Below are positions 9,687 through 19,312 of a stretch of 64,000 nt of DNA, one piece after another. Every line of letters starts with the position of its first letter. Position 1 is the stretch's first letter. Made by a program: the position numbers and the translations under genes. The notes under the pieces are model-generated. The model searched no databases and was not told the DNA's origin. It saw only the letters and a program-made list of their open reading frames with translations. This DNA is from CAWEWH01 sp963812775 (GTDB taxonomy: Bacteria > Pseudomonadota > Alphaproteobacteria > Rhizobiales > Beijerinckiaceae). The stretch spans positions 1 to 64,000 of the forward strand of contig CAWEWH010000001.1 in assembly GCA_963812775.1 (NCBI GenBank), given 5' to 3'.

Positions 9687-9792
9687 GACACCTACATCTC
9701 ATGCGATCTACGTAGAGGCTCTTCCGCCAGACGTCAACGTAGAGTTTCTCGGGCATGACTTAGAAAAGCTAGGGCTCCCGCCCGCTCGCGCC

Positions 9793-10773
9793 TCAAGCCG
9801 TCGCAGCACCCGCCTTGCCGGCCCGGCGCGCCTTCTCGGTCGTGGCCTCGCTCTCGGCCGCCTCCACGTAGGAGCGGCCGCCCGCCATGACGCCGAGATA
9901 GATGAGCACCGGCGTGGAGACGAAGATGGCCGAGTAGGTGCACACGACGATGCCGAACAGCATGACGATGGCGAAGCCCTCGATGGCCTGGCCGCCGAAC
10001 AGCACCAGCGCCAGCACCGACAGGAAAGCTGTGGTGGCCGTCATGGCGGTGCGCGACAGGGTCGAGTTGACCGAGAGATCGAGCAGCTCCTCGATCGGCA
10101 TGGTCTTGTACTTGCGCAGCAGCTCGCGGGTCCGGTCGAACACCACCACCGTCTCGTTGAGCGAATAGCCGACGATGGTGAGGATGGCGGCGATCGACGT
10201 CATGTTGAATTCGAGCTGCGCGAAAACGAAGAAGCCGATGGTGAGCACGATGTCGTGCATGGTGCCGATAATGGCGCCGATGGCGAATTGCAGCTCGAAG
10301 CGGAACCACAGGTAGATCATGACCGAGACGATGGCGAGCAGCACGCCGAGCGTGCCGTCGCGGACGAGCTCGCCTGAGACGCGCGGCCCGACCGTCTCGA
10401 CGCGGCGGAACTCATAATCCTTTTCGAGCAGGTCGCGGGCCTTTTGCACCAGCGCGCTTTGCGCGCTCTCGCCGCCCGGCTGCACCGGAAAGCGCAGCGA
10501 CATGCCGCCCGTGCCGCCGAATTCCTGCACCTCGACGTCGCCGGCATTCATGCCCTGCGCCGTCTGGCGCACCTTGGCGATGTCGCCCTTGGCGTCGCGC
10601 GCCTGCAGCTCGATCAGCGTGCCGCCGGTGAAGTCGATGCCGACATGCAGCCCGACCGCCAGGAACATGACCACGGTCAGCAACGACAGCGCCCCCGACA
10701 GAGGGAAGGAGAAGCGGCGGAACCAGACGAAACGGAACCGCGTGTTATCGGGGATCATGCGAAGCAGGCGCAT
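9793..10773 (-). CDS. secF: Protein translocase subunit SecF
   Basis: A 326-residue inner-membrane protein with the standard SecF layout: first helix (about residues 20-45), the GIDFTGGTLIEL motif at the start of the periplasmic P4 domain, and five C-terminal helices. The conserved RND-type stretch VGYSLNETVVVFDRTRE and the late SRTAMTATTAFLSVLAL helix are present. SecF pairs with SecD and uses the proton gradient to pull exported proteins out of SecYEG. Twelve bases separate it from secD, so the two are co-transcribed. The C-terminus has a short basic, alanine-rich tail. ATG at 10773 follows GGAGAC. Confidence 0.96.
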   Translation of the reverse strand: MRLLRMIPDNTRFRFVWFRRFSFPLSGALSLLTVVMFLAVGLHVGIDFTGGTLIELQARDAKGDIAKVRQTAQGMNAGDVEVQEFGGTGGMSLRFPVQPGGESAQSALVQKARDLLEKDYEFRRVETVGPRVSGELVRDGTLGVLLAIVSVMIYLWFRFELQFAIGAIIGTMHDIVLTIGFFVFAQLEFNMTSIAAILTIVGYSLNETVVVFDRTRELLRKYKTMPIEELLDLSVNSTLSRTAMTATTAFLSVLALVLFGGQAIEGFAIVMLFGIVVCTYSAIFVSTPVLIYLGVMAGGRSYVEAAESEATTEKARRAGKAGAATA

Positions 10774-10785
10774 GTCGTGTCTCCG

Positions 10786-12399
10786 TCAGAAGGGCAGCGC
10801 CTTGGGGCGCGCGATGCGGTACCAGAGGGCGATCATCATCCTGGTCATGGTCACGGCGGTGATCACCGTCGTCAGGATGCCGAGCAGGAACACGACCGCA
10901 AAGCCCTTCACCGGCCCCGAGCCGAGCAGGAACAAGAGCAGGGCGGCAATGGCCATGGTCGAGTTGGAGTCGAAGATGGTGGCGAAGGCGCGGTTGAAGC
11001 CCGCGTCGATGGCCGAGATCATCGAGCGGCCGGCCTTGAACTCCTCGCGGATACGCTCGTAGATCAGCACGTTGCTATCAACCGCCGTGCCGATGGTCAG
11101 CACGATGCCGGCGATGCCCGGCAAGGTCAGGGTCGCGCCGATCAGCGACATGAGCGCGAAGATGAACACCACGTGCACGAGGAGCGCGATATTGGCGAAC
11201 AAGCCGAACAGGCCGTAGGTCACGAACATGAAGATGACGACGAAGACCGCCGCCACATAGGTGGCGTTCTTGCCGGCCTGGATCGAGTCGGCGCCGAGCC
11301 CGGGGCCGACGGTGCGCTCCTCGACGATGGTCAGCTTGGCGGGCAGCGCGCCGGCGCGCAGCAGCACCGCAAGGTCGTTGGCCTGCTGCACCGAGAAGCG
11401 GCCGGAAATCTGCCCGGAGCCGCCGGTGATCGGATTGATGATGCGCGGCGCCGAGATGACCTCGTTGTCGAGCACGATGGCGAGGGGCCGGCCGACATTC
11501 TCGGAGGTGGCGACGCCGAATTTCTGGCCGCCACGCACGTTGAACTTGAAGTTGACGATGGGCTCGTTGGTGCGCTGGTCGAAGGCCGGCTGCGCGTCGA
11601 TCAGGTCCTCGCCCTCGACGATGGTGCGGCGCTCCACGGCGACCTGCTGGCCGTTCTGATCGCGCGACGGCATCATCTCGACGTTCTCGGCGTTGCCGCC
11701 GCCTTCCGCCAGGAAGCGGAATTGCAGCTTGGCGGTCTTGCCGAGGATCTCCTTGAGCCGCTGCGGGTCCTGCAGGCCCGGCACCTGCACCAGGATGCGG
11801 TCGGTGCCCTGCCGCTGGATGCTGGGCTCGGTAGTGCCCAGCGCATCGACGCGCTTGCGCAGCACCTCGATGGCCTGGCCGATGGCGCGGGTGATGCGAT
11901 CGCGCAAGCCGGCCTCGGTCAGCGTGGCCTGCACGAGCCCGTCGGGGGTGTCGCTGATATCGATGGTCGAGTTCCCCGCCTGGCCGAGGAGCTGGTTGCC
12001 GATGGGCTGCGCCAGCTCGCGCAGGCGCGGCAAGAGGCGGTCCCGGTCGGCCGCATTGGTCAGCCTGATCTGCAGACCGCGCGGCAGAGCGATGACGCCG
12101 CCCTGCGTGCCGATGCGCTGCTCTCGCAGAATGCGGCGCACGTCCTCGCGCAGGATGGTGAGCTGCGTGCGAACGAGATCGTTGGTGTCGACCTCGAGCA
12201 GCACGTGCGAGCCGCCCTGCAGATCGAGGCCGAGCACCACGGCACGGTGCGGCACGATCCAGCTCGGAATCCAGCCAGGCAGGCTCTTCTCGATGGCCGT
12301 GCGCGTCTCGGGCGAAAACAGGTTCGGCGCCGCGAACAGGAAGCCTGCGACGGTAAGCGCCAGGACGGCGATGATCTTGGAGGCCGAGTAACGTAGCAT
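10786..12399 (-). CDS. secD: Protein translocase subunit SecD (full length)
   Basis: This 537-residue protein is a complete SecD: an N-terminal helix, the motif VLGLDLQGGSHVLLEVD at the start of the periplasmic P1 domain, the head region ending GQISGRFSVQQANDLAVLLR, and five C-terminal helices including GTAVDSNVLIYERIREE and the glycine-rich VKGFAVVFLLGILT segment. With SecF it drives late steps of Sec export. The ATG at 12399 has only a weak ribosome site, and it lies inside an open frame continuing from the upstream SecD-like copy, so reinitiation or read-through may matter for its expression. It precedes secF by 12 bases. Confidence 0.95.
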   Translation of the reverse strand: MLRYSASKIIAVLALTVAGFLFAAPNLFSPETRTAIEKSLPGWIPSWIVPHRAVVLGLDLQGGSHVLLEVDTNDLVRTQLTILREDVRRILREQRIGTQGGVIALPRGLQIRLTNAADRDRLLPRLRELAQPIGNQLLGQAGNSTIDISDTPDGLVQATLTEAGLRDRITRAIGQAIEVLRKRVDALGTTEPSIQRQGTDRILVQVPGLQDPQRLKEILGKTAKLQFRFLAEGGGNAENVEMMPSRDQNGQQVAVERRTIVEGEDLIDAQPAFDQRTNEPIVNFKFNVRGGQKFGVATSENVGRPLAIVLDNEVISAPRIINPITGGSGQISGRFSVQQANDLAVLLRAGALPAKLTIVEERTVGPGLGADSIQAGKNATYVAAVFVVIFMFVTYGLFGLFANIALLVHVVFIFALMSLIGATLTLPGIAGIVLTIGTAVDSNVLIYERIREEFKAGRSMISAIDAGFNRAFATIFDSNSTMAIAALLLFLLGSGPVKGFAVVFLLGILTTVITAVTMTRMMIALWYRIARPKALPF

Positions 12400-12424
12400 C
12401 CGTCGATTGCCCGCCCTGTGATTT

Positions 12425-13480
12425 CTGTTCGACGACGACCAGCCTGGCCGGCAAGGGACCGGCGCTGAGCAGTGCGGCGAATTCCTGTGCCTGCTGCACC
12501 GTGAAGTTGCCGGAGATCTGGCCCTTGCCGCCGGTGATCGGGTCCATGATCCGAGGCGTCGAGATGACCTCGCCGTCGAGCACGATGGCGAGGACCCGGC
12601 CAACGTTGCTGGCGGTGGCAGCGCCGAATTTCCGCCCGCCCTCCATGCTGAGCAGGAAATTGACGACGGGCAGGCCGCCGCGCTGGTCGAAGGCCGGCTG
12701 CGCGTCGATGAGATCCTCGCCCGTAACGACGACGCGGCGCTCCACGGCGACCTGCTGGCCATTCTGGTCGCGGGCCGGCAGCATCTCCGTGGTCTCGGCA
12801 TTGTCGCCGCGGTCAGCCACGAACCGCAACTGCAGCCTGCCGGTCTTGACGGCAAGCTCCTTCACGCGCTCCGGGTCGTGCGTGCCTGGCACCTCGACGA
12901 GAATGCGGCTCGCGCCCTCGCGCTGAACGTTGGGCCGCGATACGCCGAGGCCATAGAGACGCTTGCGCAACACATCGACGGCTTCGGCAACCGCGCCGCC
13001 GATGCGCTTGCTCAGGCCGCCCTCCGTCAGCGCCACTTGCACGAGACCGTCGGGGCTGTCGCTGATGTCGAGGGGCATCGCGTCGGGCCGTGACAGCTCG
13101 CGCAACCGCACCATGAGTTGCTCGCGATCGGCCGGATCGGCGAGCCGCACCTGCAGGCCGCGCGGCAACGCGGTGATGCCGTCCCGCATGCCGACACTGA
13201 TGCGGAGCTCGCGCAGGATGCGCCCGATGTCGTCGCGCAGTGCCGCGAGCTGGGGGCGCACCAAATCGTCGGTGTCGAGCTCTACCACAAGATGAGGGCC
13301 GTTCCCCCGGCCGGCCTCGCCCGCGACCGCCGGCGTATGCCAAGCCGCAACCCAGCCGGAGACCCGCTGCGCGGCTGCGTCACGCGTCTGCGGCGCCAAC
13401 ACATTGGGCGCGGCATAGGCCAGACCGGCGACGACGAGCGCCAGAACGGCGAGGACCTTCATGGTCGAAAAGCGCAACAT
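12425..13480 (-). CDS. SecD-like protein lacking the C-terminal membrane domain (tandem copy)
   Basis: The first 352 codons from the ATG at 13480 are clearly SecD-related: an N-terminal helix (VLAVLALVVAGLAYAAPNVL), then a P1 domain matching the downstream SecD block for block (PLDISDSPDGLVQVALTE, ENAETTEMLPARDQNGQQVA minus its first residue, GQISGNFTVQQAQEFAALLS). Similarity stops at LPARLVVVEQ, just where SecD would enter its second membrane helix. The five C-terminal helices are absent. The open frame does not stop there but runs out of phase through secD to 11078, so the given reading would add a non-homologous tail of about 450 residues. The SecD D1 motif GLDLxGG is replaced by GRGNG. 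Moderate divergence between the copies argues for an old duplication rather than an assembly error. It follows yajC by 28 bases. Function is unknown: a periplasmic P1-only partner of SecDF, or a decaying gene. Confidence 0.75.
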
Positions 13481-13508
13481 CGTTCTAAAAGCCGCTTCCG
13501 ATTACGAG

Positions 13509-13847
13509 CTAGCTCTTCACCGGCTCGGACTTCGAGCGGACCTCGGCGATCATGCCGCGCACCAGGCGCACCTTGGTGTTGTCGGCGATCTCCACCTCGA
13601 GGTCGCCCTCGTCCGGCACCTTGGTGACCTTGCCGACAATGCCGCCCGACGTGACGACCATGTCGCCGCGGCGCACGTTCTTGAGCATCTCCTGATGCTC
13701 CTTGGCGCGCCGCTGCTGGGGCCGCAGGATCAGGAACCACATGATGATGAAAATGAGGATGAAAGGAAAGAGAATCCCGATAGGCCCGCTGGGGTCGAAG
13801 AGACCGCCGCCAGCCGACGTTCCCTGGGCGAAGGCTTCAGTGATCAC
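13509..13847 (-). CDS. yajC: Preprotein translocase subunit YajC
   Basis: A 112-residue single-pass protein with the YajC pattern: a short periplasmic N-terminus, one helix (GILFPFILIFIIMWFLILRP), the QQRRAKEHQEMLKNVRRGD motif right after the membrane, and a small soluble domain (VVTSGGIVGKV). YajC associates with SecDF and YidC. The start is taken as GTG at 13847, which has AAGGAG at good spacing; longer frames upstream have no homology. It is the first gene of the yajC-secD-like-secD-secF operon and is divergent from the DUF815 gene. Confidence 0.93.
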   Translation of the reverse strand: MITEAFAQGTSAGGGLFDPSGPIGILFPFILIFIIMWFLILRPQQRRAKEHQEMLKNVRRGDMVVTSGGIVGKVTKVPDEGDLEVEIADNTKVRLVRGMIAEVRSKSEPVKS

Positions 13848-14031
13848 GGGGCTCTCCTTGGGAATCGGGCAGCTTACGGGTGGCCCGCACGAAGCGGCGC
13901 GGACTATAGCGGCCGGTCTTGCGAAAGCAACGCCGCCCAAGACCTTACGGCATGCCGTCGTGTCGCGCCGATAGACCTCAAGGCCTTGAAAGGATAAAGC
14001 TTCGGCCCATCGCCCAAGCTCCCGCCTCCCC

Positions 14032-14983
14032 ATGTCCCGCTCACCGTCCGGCAAGCGCCCAAAGCCCCGCAGCCCTGCCCTCGCCGCCCCCGAGGCGGCG
14101 GACTTGCGCGCGCTCCTGGCCCGCATCGCCGCATGCGCTCGAGCGCGCCGCGCCCGCCCGCGCCGGCCGCACCCGACATCGAATGCGGCGGACGCCTTCG
14201 TGTGGCATCCGCGCCCGCCGCGGCTTGCCCCGGTGCGCAGGTCAACCGCGTCGCCATGGCGCTTCTCGCGGCATCGACCGCGTGCGCGACACCTCGTCGA
14301 GAACACCGAGCGCTTCGCGCGCGGATTGCCTGCCAACAACGCGCTGCTCTGGGGCGCGCGCGGCATGGGCAAATCGTCGCTCGTCAAAGCCGCGCACGCC
14401 GAGCGTCAATGCCGCCTCCGAAGGGCGGCGCTGCCCTCAAGCTCGTCGAGATCCACCGCGAGGACATCGAGAGCGCTGCCCGACCTGATGGCGCTGCTGC
14501 GCGCCCGATCCGCATCGCTTCATCGTGTTCTGCGACGACCTCTCCTTCGACGCCGAGGACACCTCCTACAAGTCGCTGAAGGCGGCGCTCGAAGGCGGCA
14601 TCGAGGGGCGGCCGGCCAATGTCATCTTCTACGCCACCTCGAACCGGCGCCATCTGATGCCGCGCGACATGATCGAGAACGAGCGCTCGACCGCGATCAA
14701 TCCCGGCGAGGCCGTGGAGGAGAAGGTCTCGCTCTCCGACCGCTTCGGCCTGTGGCTCGGCTTCCACCGCTGCAGCCAGGACGAATATCTCGACATGGTC
14801 GAGGGCTATGCCGCGCCATTTCCGGCTCGCCGTCCGCGCCGACCGGCTGCGCGCCGAGGCGCTGGAATGGGCCGACGACCCGCGGCGCCCGGTCCGGCCG
14901 CACCGCCTGGCAATACGTCCAGGACCTCGCCGGACGGCTGGGACGCCGCCTGGAGCGAAGCCGCCGGCGAGCTGGCGCTTTGA
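14032..14983 (+). CDS. DUF815 family ATP-binding protein, frame disrupted as given
   Basis: Pieces in all three frames assemble into the DUF815 P-loop ATPase: ADAFVWHPRPPRLAPV, VENTERFARGLPANN, a Walker A motif in WGARGMGKSSLVKAAHA, LKLVEIHREDIES, Walker B in FIVFCDDLSFD-type sequence, and KSLKAALEGGIEGRPANV followed by FYATSNRRHLMPRDMIENE. The family is AAA-like; its cellular role is not settled. At least six single-base shifts lie between 14125 and 14960, including apparent losses in AGG[G]TC, GCG[G]GC and ACC[C]TC runs and an extra T near 14131. The true C-terminus is uncertain; 14983 is the first stop in one candidate frame and 15078 in another. It converges with the LytM gene. The Walker motifs and long conserved tracts make a functional gene with bad consensus the better reading than a pseudogene. 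Confidence 0.75.
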
Positions 14984-15085
14984 TCGTATACGACAAGGTG
15001 CGCGCCGAGAGGTCGGTGCGCGCCCTTAACGGCGATGCGAGCCCGGTCGTCACGCCTCGATCGGCGAACTACATCTAACGTCAGC

Positions 15086-16318
15086 TCAGTTGCCGGCGAG
15101 ATGCGGCATCGGGTCGACCGGGGTCGCGCCCTTGCGCAGCTCGAAATGCAGCTGCGGCGAGACGACGTTGCCGGTCTGGCCGGACTTGGCGATCGATCTG
15201 GCCGCGCCTCACCTTGTCGCCGCGCTTGACGCAGGACCTCGCCGTTATTGGCATAGGCGGAGACGAAGCCGTCGGCGTGGCGGATCAGCACGAGATTGCC
15301 GTAGCCCTTGAGCTCGCTGCCCGGCATAGGCGACGATGCCGTTCTCGGCCGCCTTGACCTGGGTGCCTTCCGGCACCGCGATGTTGATGCCCTCGTTGCC
15401 GCCTCTTGGCGCCGAAGCCGGCGATGACGCGGCCGTGCGCCGGCCAGCGGAAGCTGACGTTCTCGGCTTTCTCCTGCCGCGAGACGGCTCGCGGTCGTCC
15501 TGCGGCTCCTCGGCCTTGGCGAGCTTGGCCGGCGCCTGCACCGGCTTGCCGGCTCTGCCTCTCGGCGCTGCGGCTTCGGCCGTCATGTCGCGCGACCTGG
15601 CATCGCGACCGCATACTCGCCTTGGCGCCAGGCCGCTGGCGCCAGCTTGGCGACCTGCTTCTCGCGGCGCTCGTCCACTGGCGAGCGGCCTTCGTCGGCT
15701 CCTGCGGTCCTGCCCCTGCGCGTCGCGGACGTCTCCCTGCGGCTTGCTGACTGCCGGCCCTGAACGAGGCGGAACTTCGGCGCTGGCCGGCGTCGGAGGC
15801 GGACGCGCGGCTCGGCGCCTGCGCGACCTGTGCCGCCCGCCGCGTTGTAGACCGGGATGATGATGCGGTTGCCCGGCCTGACGCGGCGGCGCTCCGCAGG
15901 CCGTTGGTCGGCGAGCAGCGCCGAGGCCGGCACGCCGTAGCGGTTCGACAGGTCGTCGAGCGTGTCGGCCCTGCCGACGATGACGGCCGTGCCGCCATTG
16001 GCCGTCCAGCCCCGGCGTCTGCCGACGCACCGGCTCGCTGGCCGCCGACCGACATCGATCGGCTTGTTGTATTGCGGCGCATCGGCGGCGCCGTGCGGGG
16101 GCGCCAGCGACTGGCCGCTGGATCTTGCCGCGCACCGACGCCGCGTCGGGCGGCAGGCTGCCGGTCAGTTGCCGGATCGTTCTTGAAGGGGTTGCCGAAG
16201 GGCGTTGTCGGCGAAGCGGTCCGAGGACACGCAGGCGCCCATGAGCGAGGCCAAGGAGCGCCACGGCGGCGAGTCGCGCGACGACCCGCGAACCGCCGAA
16301 TTCGACATGGAGACGCAT
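15086..16318 (-). CDS. LysM/LytM (M23) lipoprotein, NlpD-like; frame disrupted as given
   Basis: From a start at about 16318 the protein shows a lipoprotein signal (VVARLAAVALLGL, then LMGAC in the next frame, a lipobox), a central LysM segment (RYGVPASALL, RPGNRIIIPVYN), a long Pro/Ala-rich linker, and a C-terminal LytM domain (VIAGFGAKRGGNEGINIAV, KAAENGIVAYAG, LKGYGNLVLIRHADG, QLHFELRKGATPVDPM). The M23 zinc motif HxGxD reads NEGIN and the later HxH reads QLH, so the metal ligands are missing. Degenerate LytM lipoproteins (NlpD, EnvC) activate cell-wall amidases rather than cutting themselves, which is the likely role here (inference). The frame changes many times along the gene. It lies downstream of pcm, the order usual in alphaproteobacteria. 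Confidence 0.75.
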
Positions 16319-16369
16319 GACGTACCACCGCAACGAACTCAGACCCCGAGTGCGCATCTAAGACGGATT

Positions 16370-17150
16370 TCAGGTTAAGCAAGCGTTCGCCAGAGGGCGC
16401 GAGGCGACGGGATCGGCGGGCGCCTCAAAGCGCCCGCGCGGCCCGCGGTCGCCAGCGGCGGCAGCTTGAGCGGCTCGCGACGCTCCTCGCGACAGGATGC
16501 CCTCGCCGTGCGCACGACGCGCGACAGCCGCGCCGCGCCGTCGATGCGCCGCGCGGCCGACGAGCCGCCGCCGATCGGCGAGCGCGTCGATGAGCGCCGC
16601 GGGCACCTCCGGCACGGTGCCGTTGAGCAGGATCCGGTCGAAGGGCCCGATCTGCGGCCAGATGGCGAGCCCGTCGCCGGTCGGCAATGCGCACGTTGCT
16701 GCATGCTCGAGCGCGCCGAGCCGCTCGGCGGCGGCGAGCGCCAGCGTGCGGAAGCGCTCGATCGAGAACACGTCGCGCCCGAGCCGGCCGAGCACGGCCG
16801 ACATGTAGCCCGAGCCGGTGCCGATCTCGAGCACGCGGTGATGCGGCTCGACCGCGAGCTCGACCAGCATCGGCCGCGATGGTGCCGGGCGCGCGTCATG
16901 GTCTGGCCGCACGGCAGCGGCAGCGACACGTCGGCCCGGGCGAGATCGGCGAAGCGGCGCGGCGCGAAGAGATCGCGCGGCACCATCTCCATGGCGCGCA
17001 GCACGCGCGGTGTCGCGGATGCCCTTGGCGCGCAGGCGCAGCAGGAAGGCGACGGTCTCCTCCGCGCTCGCGACGATGCCGGCGTCGCGCCTGCCGGCCG
17101 CCGTCCGCCGTGTCGGCGTCAGCCGAAGAGCTCGGGCATAGCGTGGTCAT
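16370..17150 (-). CDS. pcm: Protein-L-isoaspartate O-methyltransferase-like protein, frame disrupted
   Basis: The recognisable blocks are RVLRAMEMVPRDLFAPRRF (in one frame), SLPLPCGQTMTRA, then the SAM-binding motif VLEIGTGSGYMSAVLGRLG and FDRILLNGTVPEVP. These are the PCMT order, with the GQTMTxP substrate loop and the GTGSGY methyltransferase motif. The enzyme methylates isoaspartyl residues in damaged proteins using S-adenosylmethionine. The probable ATG at 17150 overlaps the end of surE, which fits the conserved surE-pcm coupling. Several frame changes fall between 17050 and 16420, so the C-terminus and exact stop (16370 or 16375, depending on frame) are uncertain. Confidence 0.78.
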
Positions 17151-17882
17151 CGTCGGCTCGTCGGTCGAGGTCGAGCTTCAGCGGGGTGACGGAGATCGCG
17201 CTTGTCGGCCACCGCCCACAGATCGGTGCCGTTGGCGGCATCGGCGCCGCGCGCGAAGGCGAGCCAGTAATAGGGATTGCCGCGGCCGTCGACGCGGCTC
17301 GTCGAGCCGCAGCAGTTCCTGGTCGCGCCGGCCCTGCGCCGTGACCGCGATGCCCTTCACCTCGTCGGGCGCGCAGTCCGGGAAGTTGATGTTGAAGAGC
17401 ATGTCCTTCGCCGATGCCCGCCGCGAGCAGGCGCACGATCAGGCCGGGCGCATGCGCCTCGGCGCAGTCCCAGCGGATCCGTCGCGGCCGCCCGGCCCAT
17501 AGGCCTGCGACAGGGCGATCGACGGGATGCCGAGGAGCGTGCCCTCCATGGCGCCGGCGATGGTGCCCGAATAGGTCACGTCCTCGGCGATGTTCTGGCC
17601 GCGATTGACGCCGGAGAGCACGAGGTCCGGCCGGTGCCGCTGCATGATGGCGCACGCCCATGATGACGCAGTCGGTCGGCGTGCCGCTACGGCGATAGCG
17701 GCGCTCGCCGACCTCGCGCAGGCGCAGCGGATCGTTGAGCGACAGCGAATGCGCGACGCCCGACTGGTCGGTCTCCGGCGCGCACGACCCAGACGTCGTC
17801 CGAGAGCGTGCGGGCGATCCGCTCCAGCGCGGCGAGCCCGGCGCGCATGGATGCCGTCGTCGTTGGTGATGAGGATGCGCAT
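17119..17882 (-). CDS. surE: 5-prime/3-prime-nucleotidase SurE, frame disrupted as given
   Basis: The protein begins MRILITNDDGIHA, the metal-binding DD motif of SurE, and continues through PETDQSGVAHSLSLNDPLRL, VLSGVNRGQNIAEDVTYSGT (NxGxN region) and GIPSIALSQAY, ending VTPLKLDLD. SurE removes phosphate from nucleoside monophosphates. Seven frame changes can be placed: single extra bases near 17842, 17782, 17652, 17407, 17297 and 17197, and one lost base near 17481. Correcting these six insertions and one deletion yields exactly 252 residues, the usual SurE length, which supports sequence error rather than decay. It lies between serS and pcm. Confidence 0.88.
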
Positions 17883-17894
17883 GCGTCGAGGCCA

Positions 17895-19228
17895 TCACGC
17901 TGGCCTTCTCGATGCGCGCGAGCCCGCCCATGTAGGGGCGCAGCACCGTCCGGCACCGTCGATCGAGCCGTCCGCGTTCTGGTAGGTCTCCAGGACGGCG
18001 ACCAGCGCGCGGCCGACCGCCGACGCCCGAGCCGTTGAGCGTGTGCACGAAGCGCGGCCGCCCTTGCCGTCCTTCGGCCGGTAGCGGGCGTCCATGCGCC
18101 GCGCCTGGAAGTCGCCGCAGTTCGAGCAGGAGGAGATCTCGCGATACGCGCCCTGCCCCGGCAGCCAGACCTCGATGTCGTAGGTCTTGGCCGACGCGAA
18201 GCCCATGTCGCCGGTGCAGAGCGTCACCACGCGGTAGGGCGAGGTCGAGCTTCTTCAGCACGGCCTCGGCGCAAGCCAGCATGCGCTCGTGCTCGTCGCG
18301 CGAGGCTTCCGGCGTGGTGATGGAGACGAGCTCGACCTTCTCGAACTGGTGCTGGCGGATCATGCCGCGCGTGTCCTTGCCGGCCGCGCCCGCCTCGGCG
18401 CGGAAGCAGGGGGTGAGCGCGGTGAAGCGCAGCGGCAGCTCGTCCTCGGCCAGGATCTGATCGCGGACGAGGTTGGTGAGCGACACCTCGGCGGTCGGGA
18501 TGAGCCAGAGGCGCTGCTCGTCGCTGTCGACGCGCACGGCCGCGAACTGGTCATCGCGCGAATTTCGGCAGTTGCGCCGTGCCGAACATCGCCTCGTCGC
18601 GCACCAGAAGCGGCGGGCTCACTTCCGTGTAGCCGTGCTCGCTCGTGTGCGTGTCGAGCATGAACTGGCCGAGCGCGCGGTCGAGCCGCGCCAGCTCGCC
18701 GCTTCAGCACCACGAAGCGCGCGCCGGAGAGCTTCGCGGCGGCCTCGAAATCCATCTGGCCGAGGGCCTCGCCGAGCTCGAAATGCTCTTTGAGCTTGTT
18801 GACGCCGCGCAGCGCCTCGCGCCGCTTCTCGGGCCTTTCGCCGAATCGGTGCCGCTCGACATTGTCGTGCTCGTCCTTGCCGTCCGGCACCTCGGCAAGC
18901 GGCAGGTTCGGAATTTCGACGAGCGCCTTCTCGAGCTCGGCAATGGCCGCCTTCTCGGCCGCCTCGCCGGCCGGGATGGCGTCCTTCAGCGCCGCCACCT
19001 CGGCCATCAAGCGCCTGGGCGCGCGGCCTCGTCCTTCTTGGCCTTTGCCTGGCCGATCTCCTTGGAAGCGGCGTTGCGCTTCTCCTGCGCCGCCTGGGCG
19101 GCCGCGATGGCGGCGCGGCGCTTGTCGTCGATGGCCAGCAATGCCGCCGACAGGGGCTCGAGACCCCGCCGCTTCAGGCCTTCGTCGAAAGCCTGCGGGT
19201 TGTCACGGATCTGGCGGATGTCGTGCAT
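17895..19228 (-). CDS. serS: Serine-tRNA ligase, frame disrupted as given
   Basis: The N-terminal arm MHDIRQIRDNPQAFDEGLKR and its coiled coil are intact in one frame. The core follows in pieces: LGEALGQMDFEAAAKLSGA, LWLIPTAEVSLTNLVRDQI (motif 2 region), FRAEAGAAGKDTRGMIRQHQ (motif 2 Arg, FRxEAGxxGKDTxGxxRxHQF), ISSCSNCGDFQARRM and, near the end, RPYMGGLARIEKA. It charges tRNA-Ser and is essential. Frame changes occur near 19013, 18701, 18559, 18240, 18055, 18020, and at 17956 and 17946, almost all single extra G/C bases such as GACGGTG for GACGTG twice. An essential gene cannot be this broken, so consensus error is the likely cause. The exact stop is uncertain because of the shifts. Confidence 0.9.
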
Positions 19229-19250
19229 TTGCGCCCGCTACGTCTCGGCT

Positions 19251-19297
19251 GCGCATGATCCGATCCGAAAAGTCTGCGACTTTTCGGGATCATGCGC
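19251..19297. repeat. Intergenic palindrome, Hyphomicrobiales CCGAAAA/TTTTCGG type
   Basis: Between tatC and serS lies an extended inverted repeat: outer arms GCGCATGATC / GATCATGCGC and inner arms CGAAAAGTC / GACTTTTCG around TGC. The same GATC-plus-TTTTCGG design recurs at 25775 and 55122 in this window. Such elements are abundant between genes in this order and may act as terminators or be non-autonomous mobile repeats. Confidence 0.8.
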
Positions 19298-19312
19298 CGG
19301 CAGGTGGGGCAC

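Noticed and set aside
11078..12424. Real coding of the out-of-phase 450-residue tail of the SecD-like gene
   Set aside because: It is the antiphase reading of secD, with the Arg/Ala/Gly-rich composition typical of GC-rich shadow frames and no motif.
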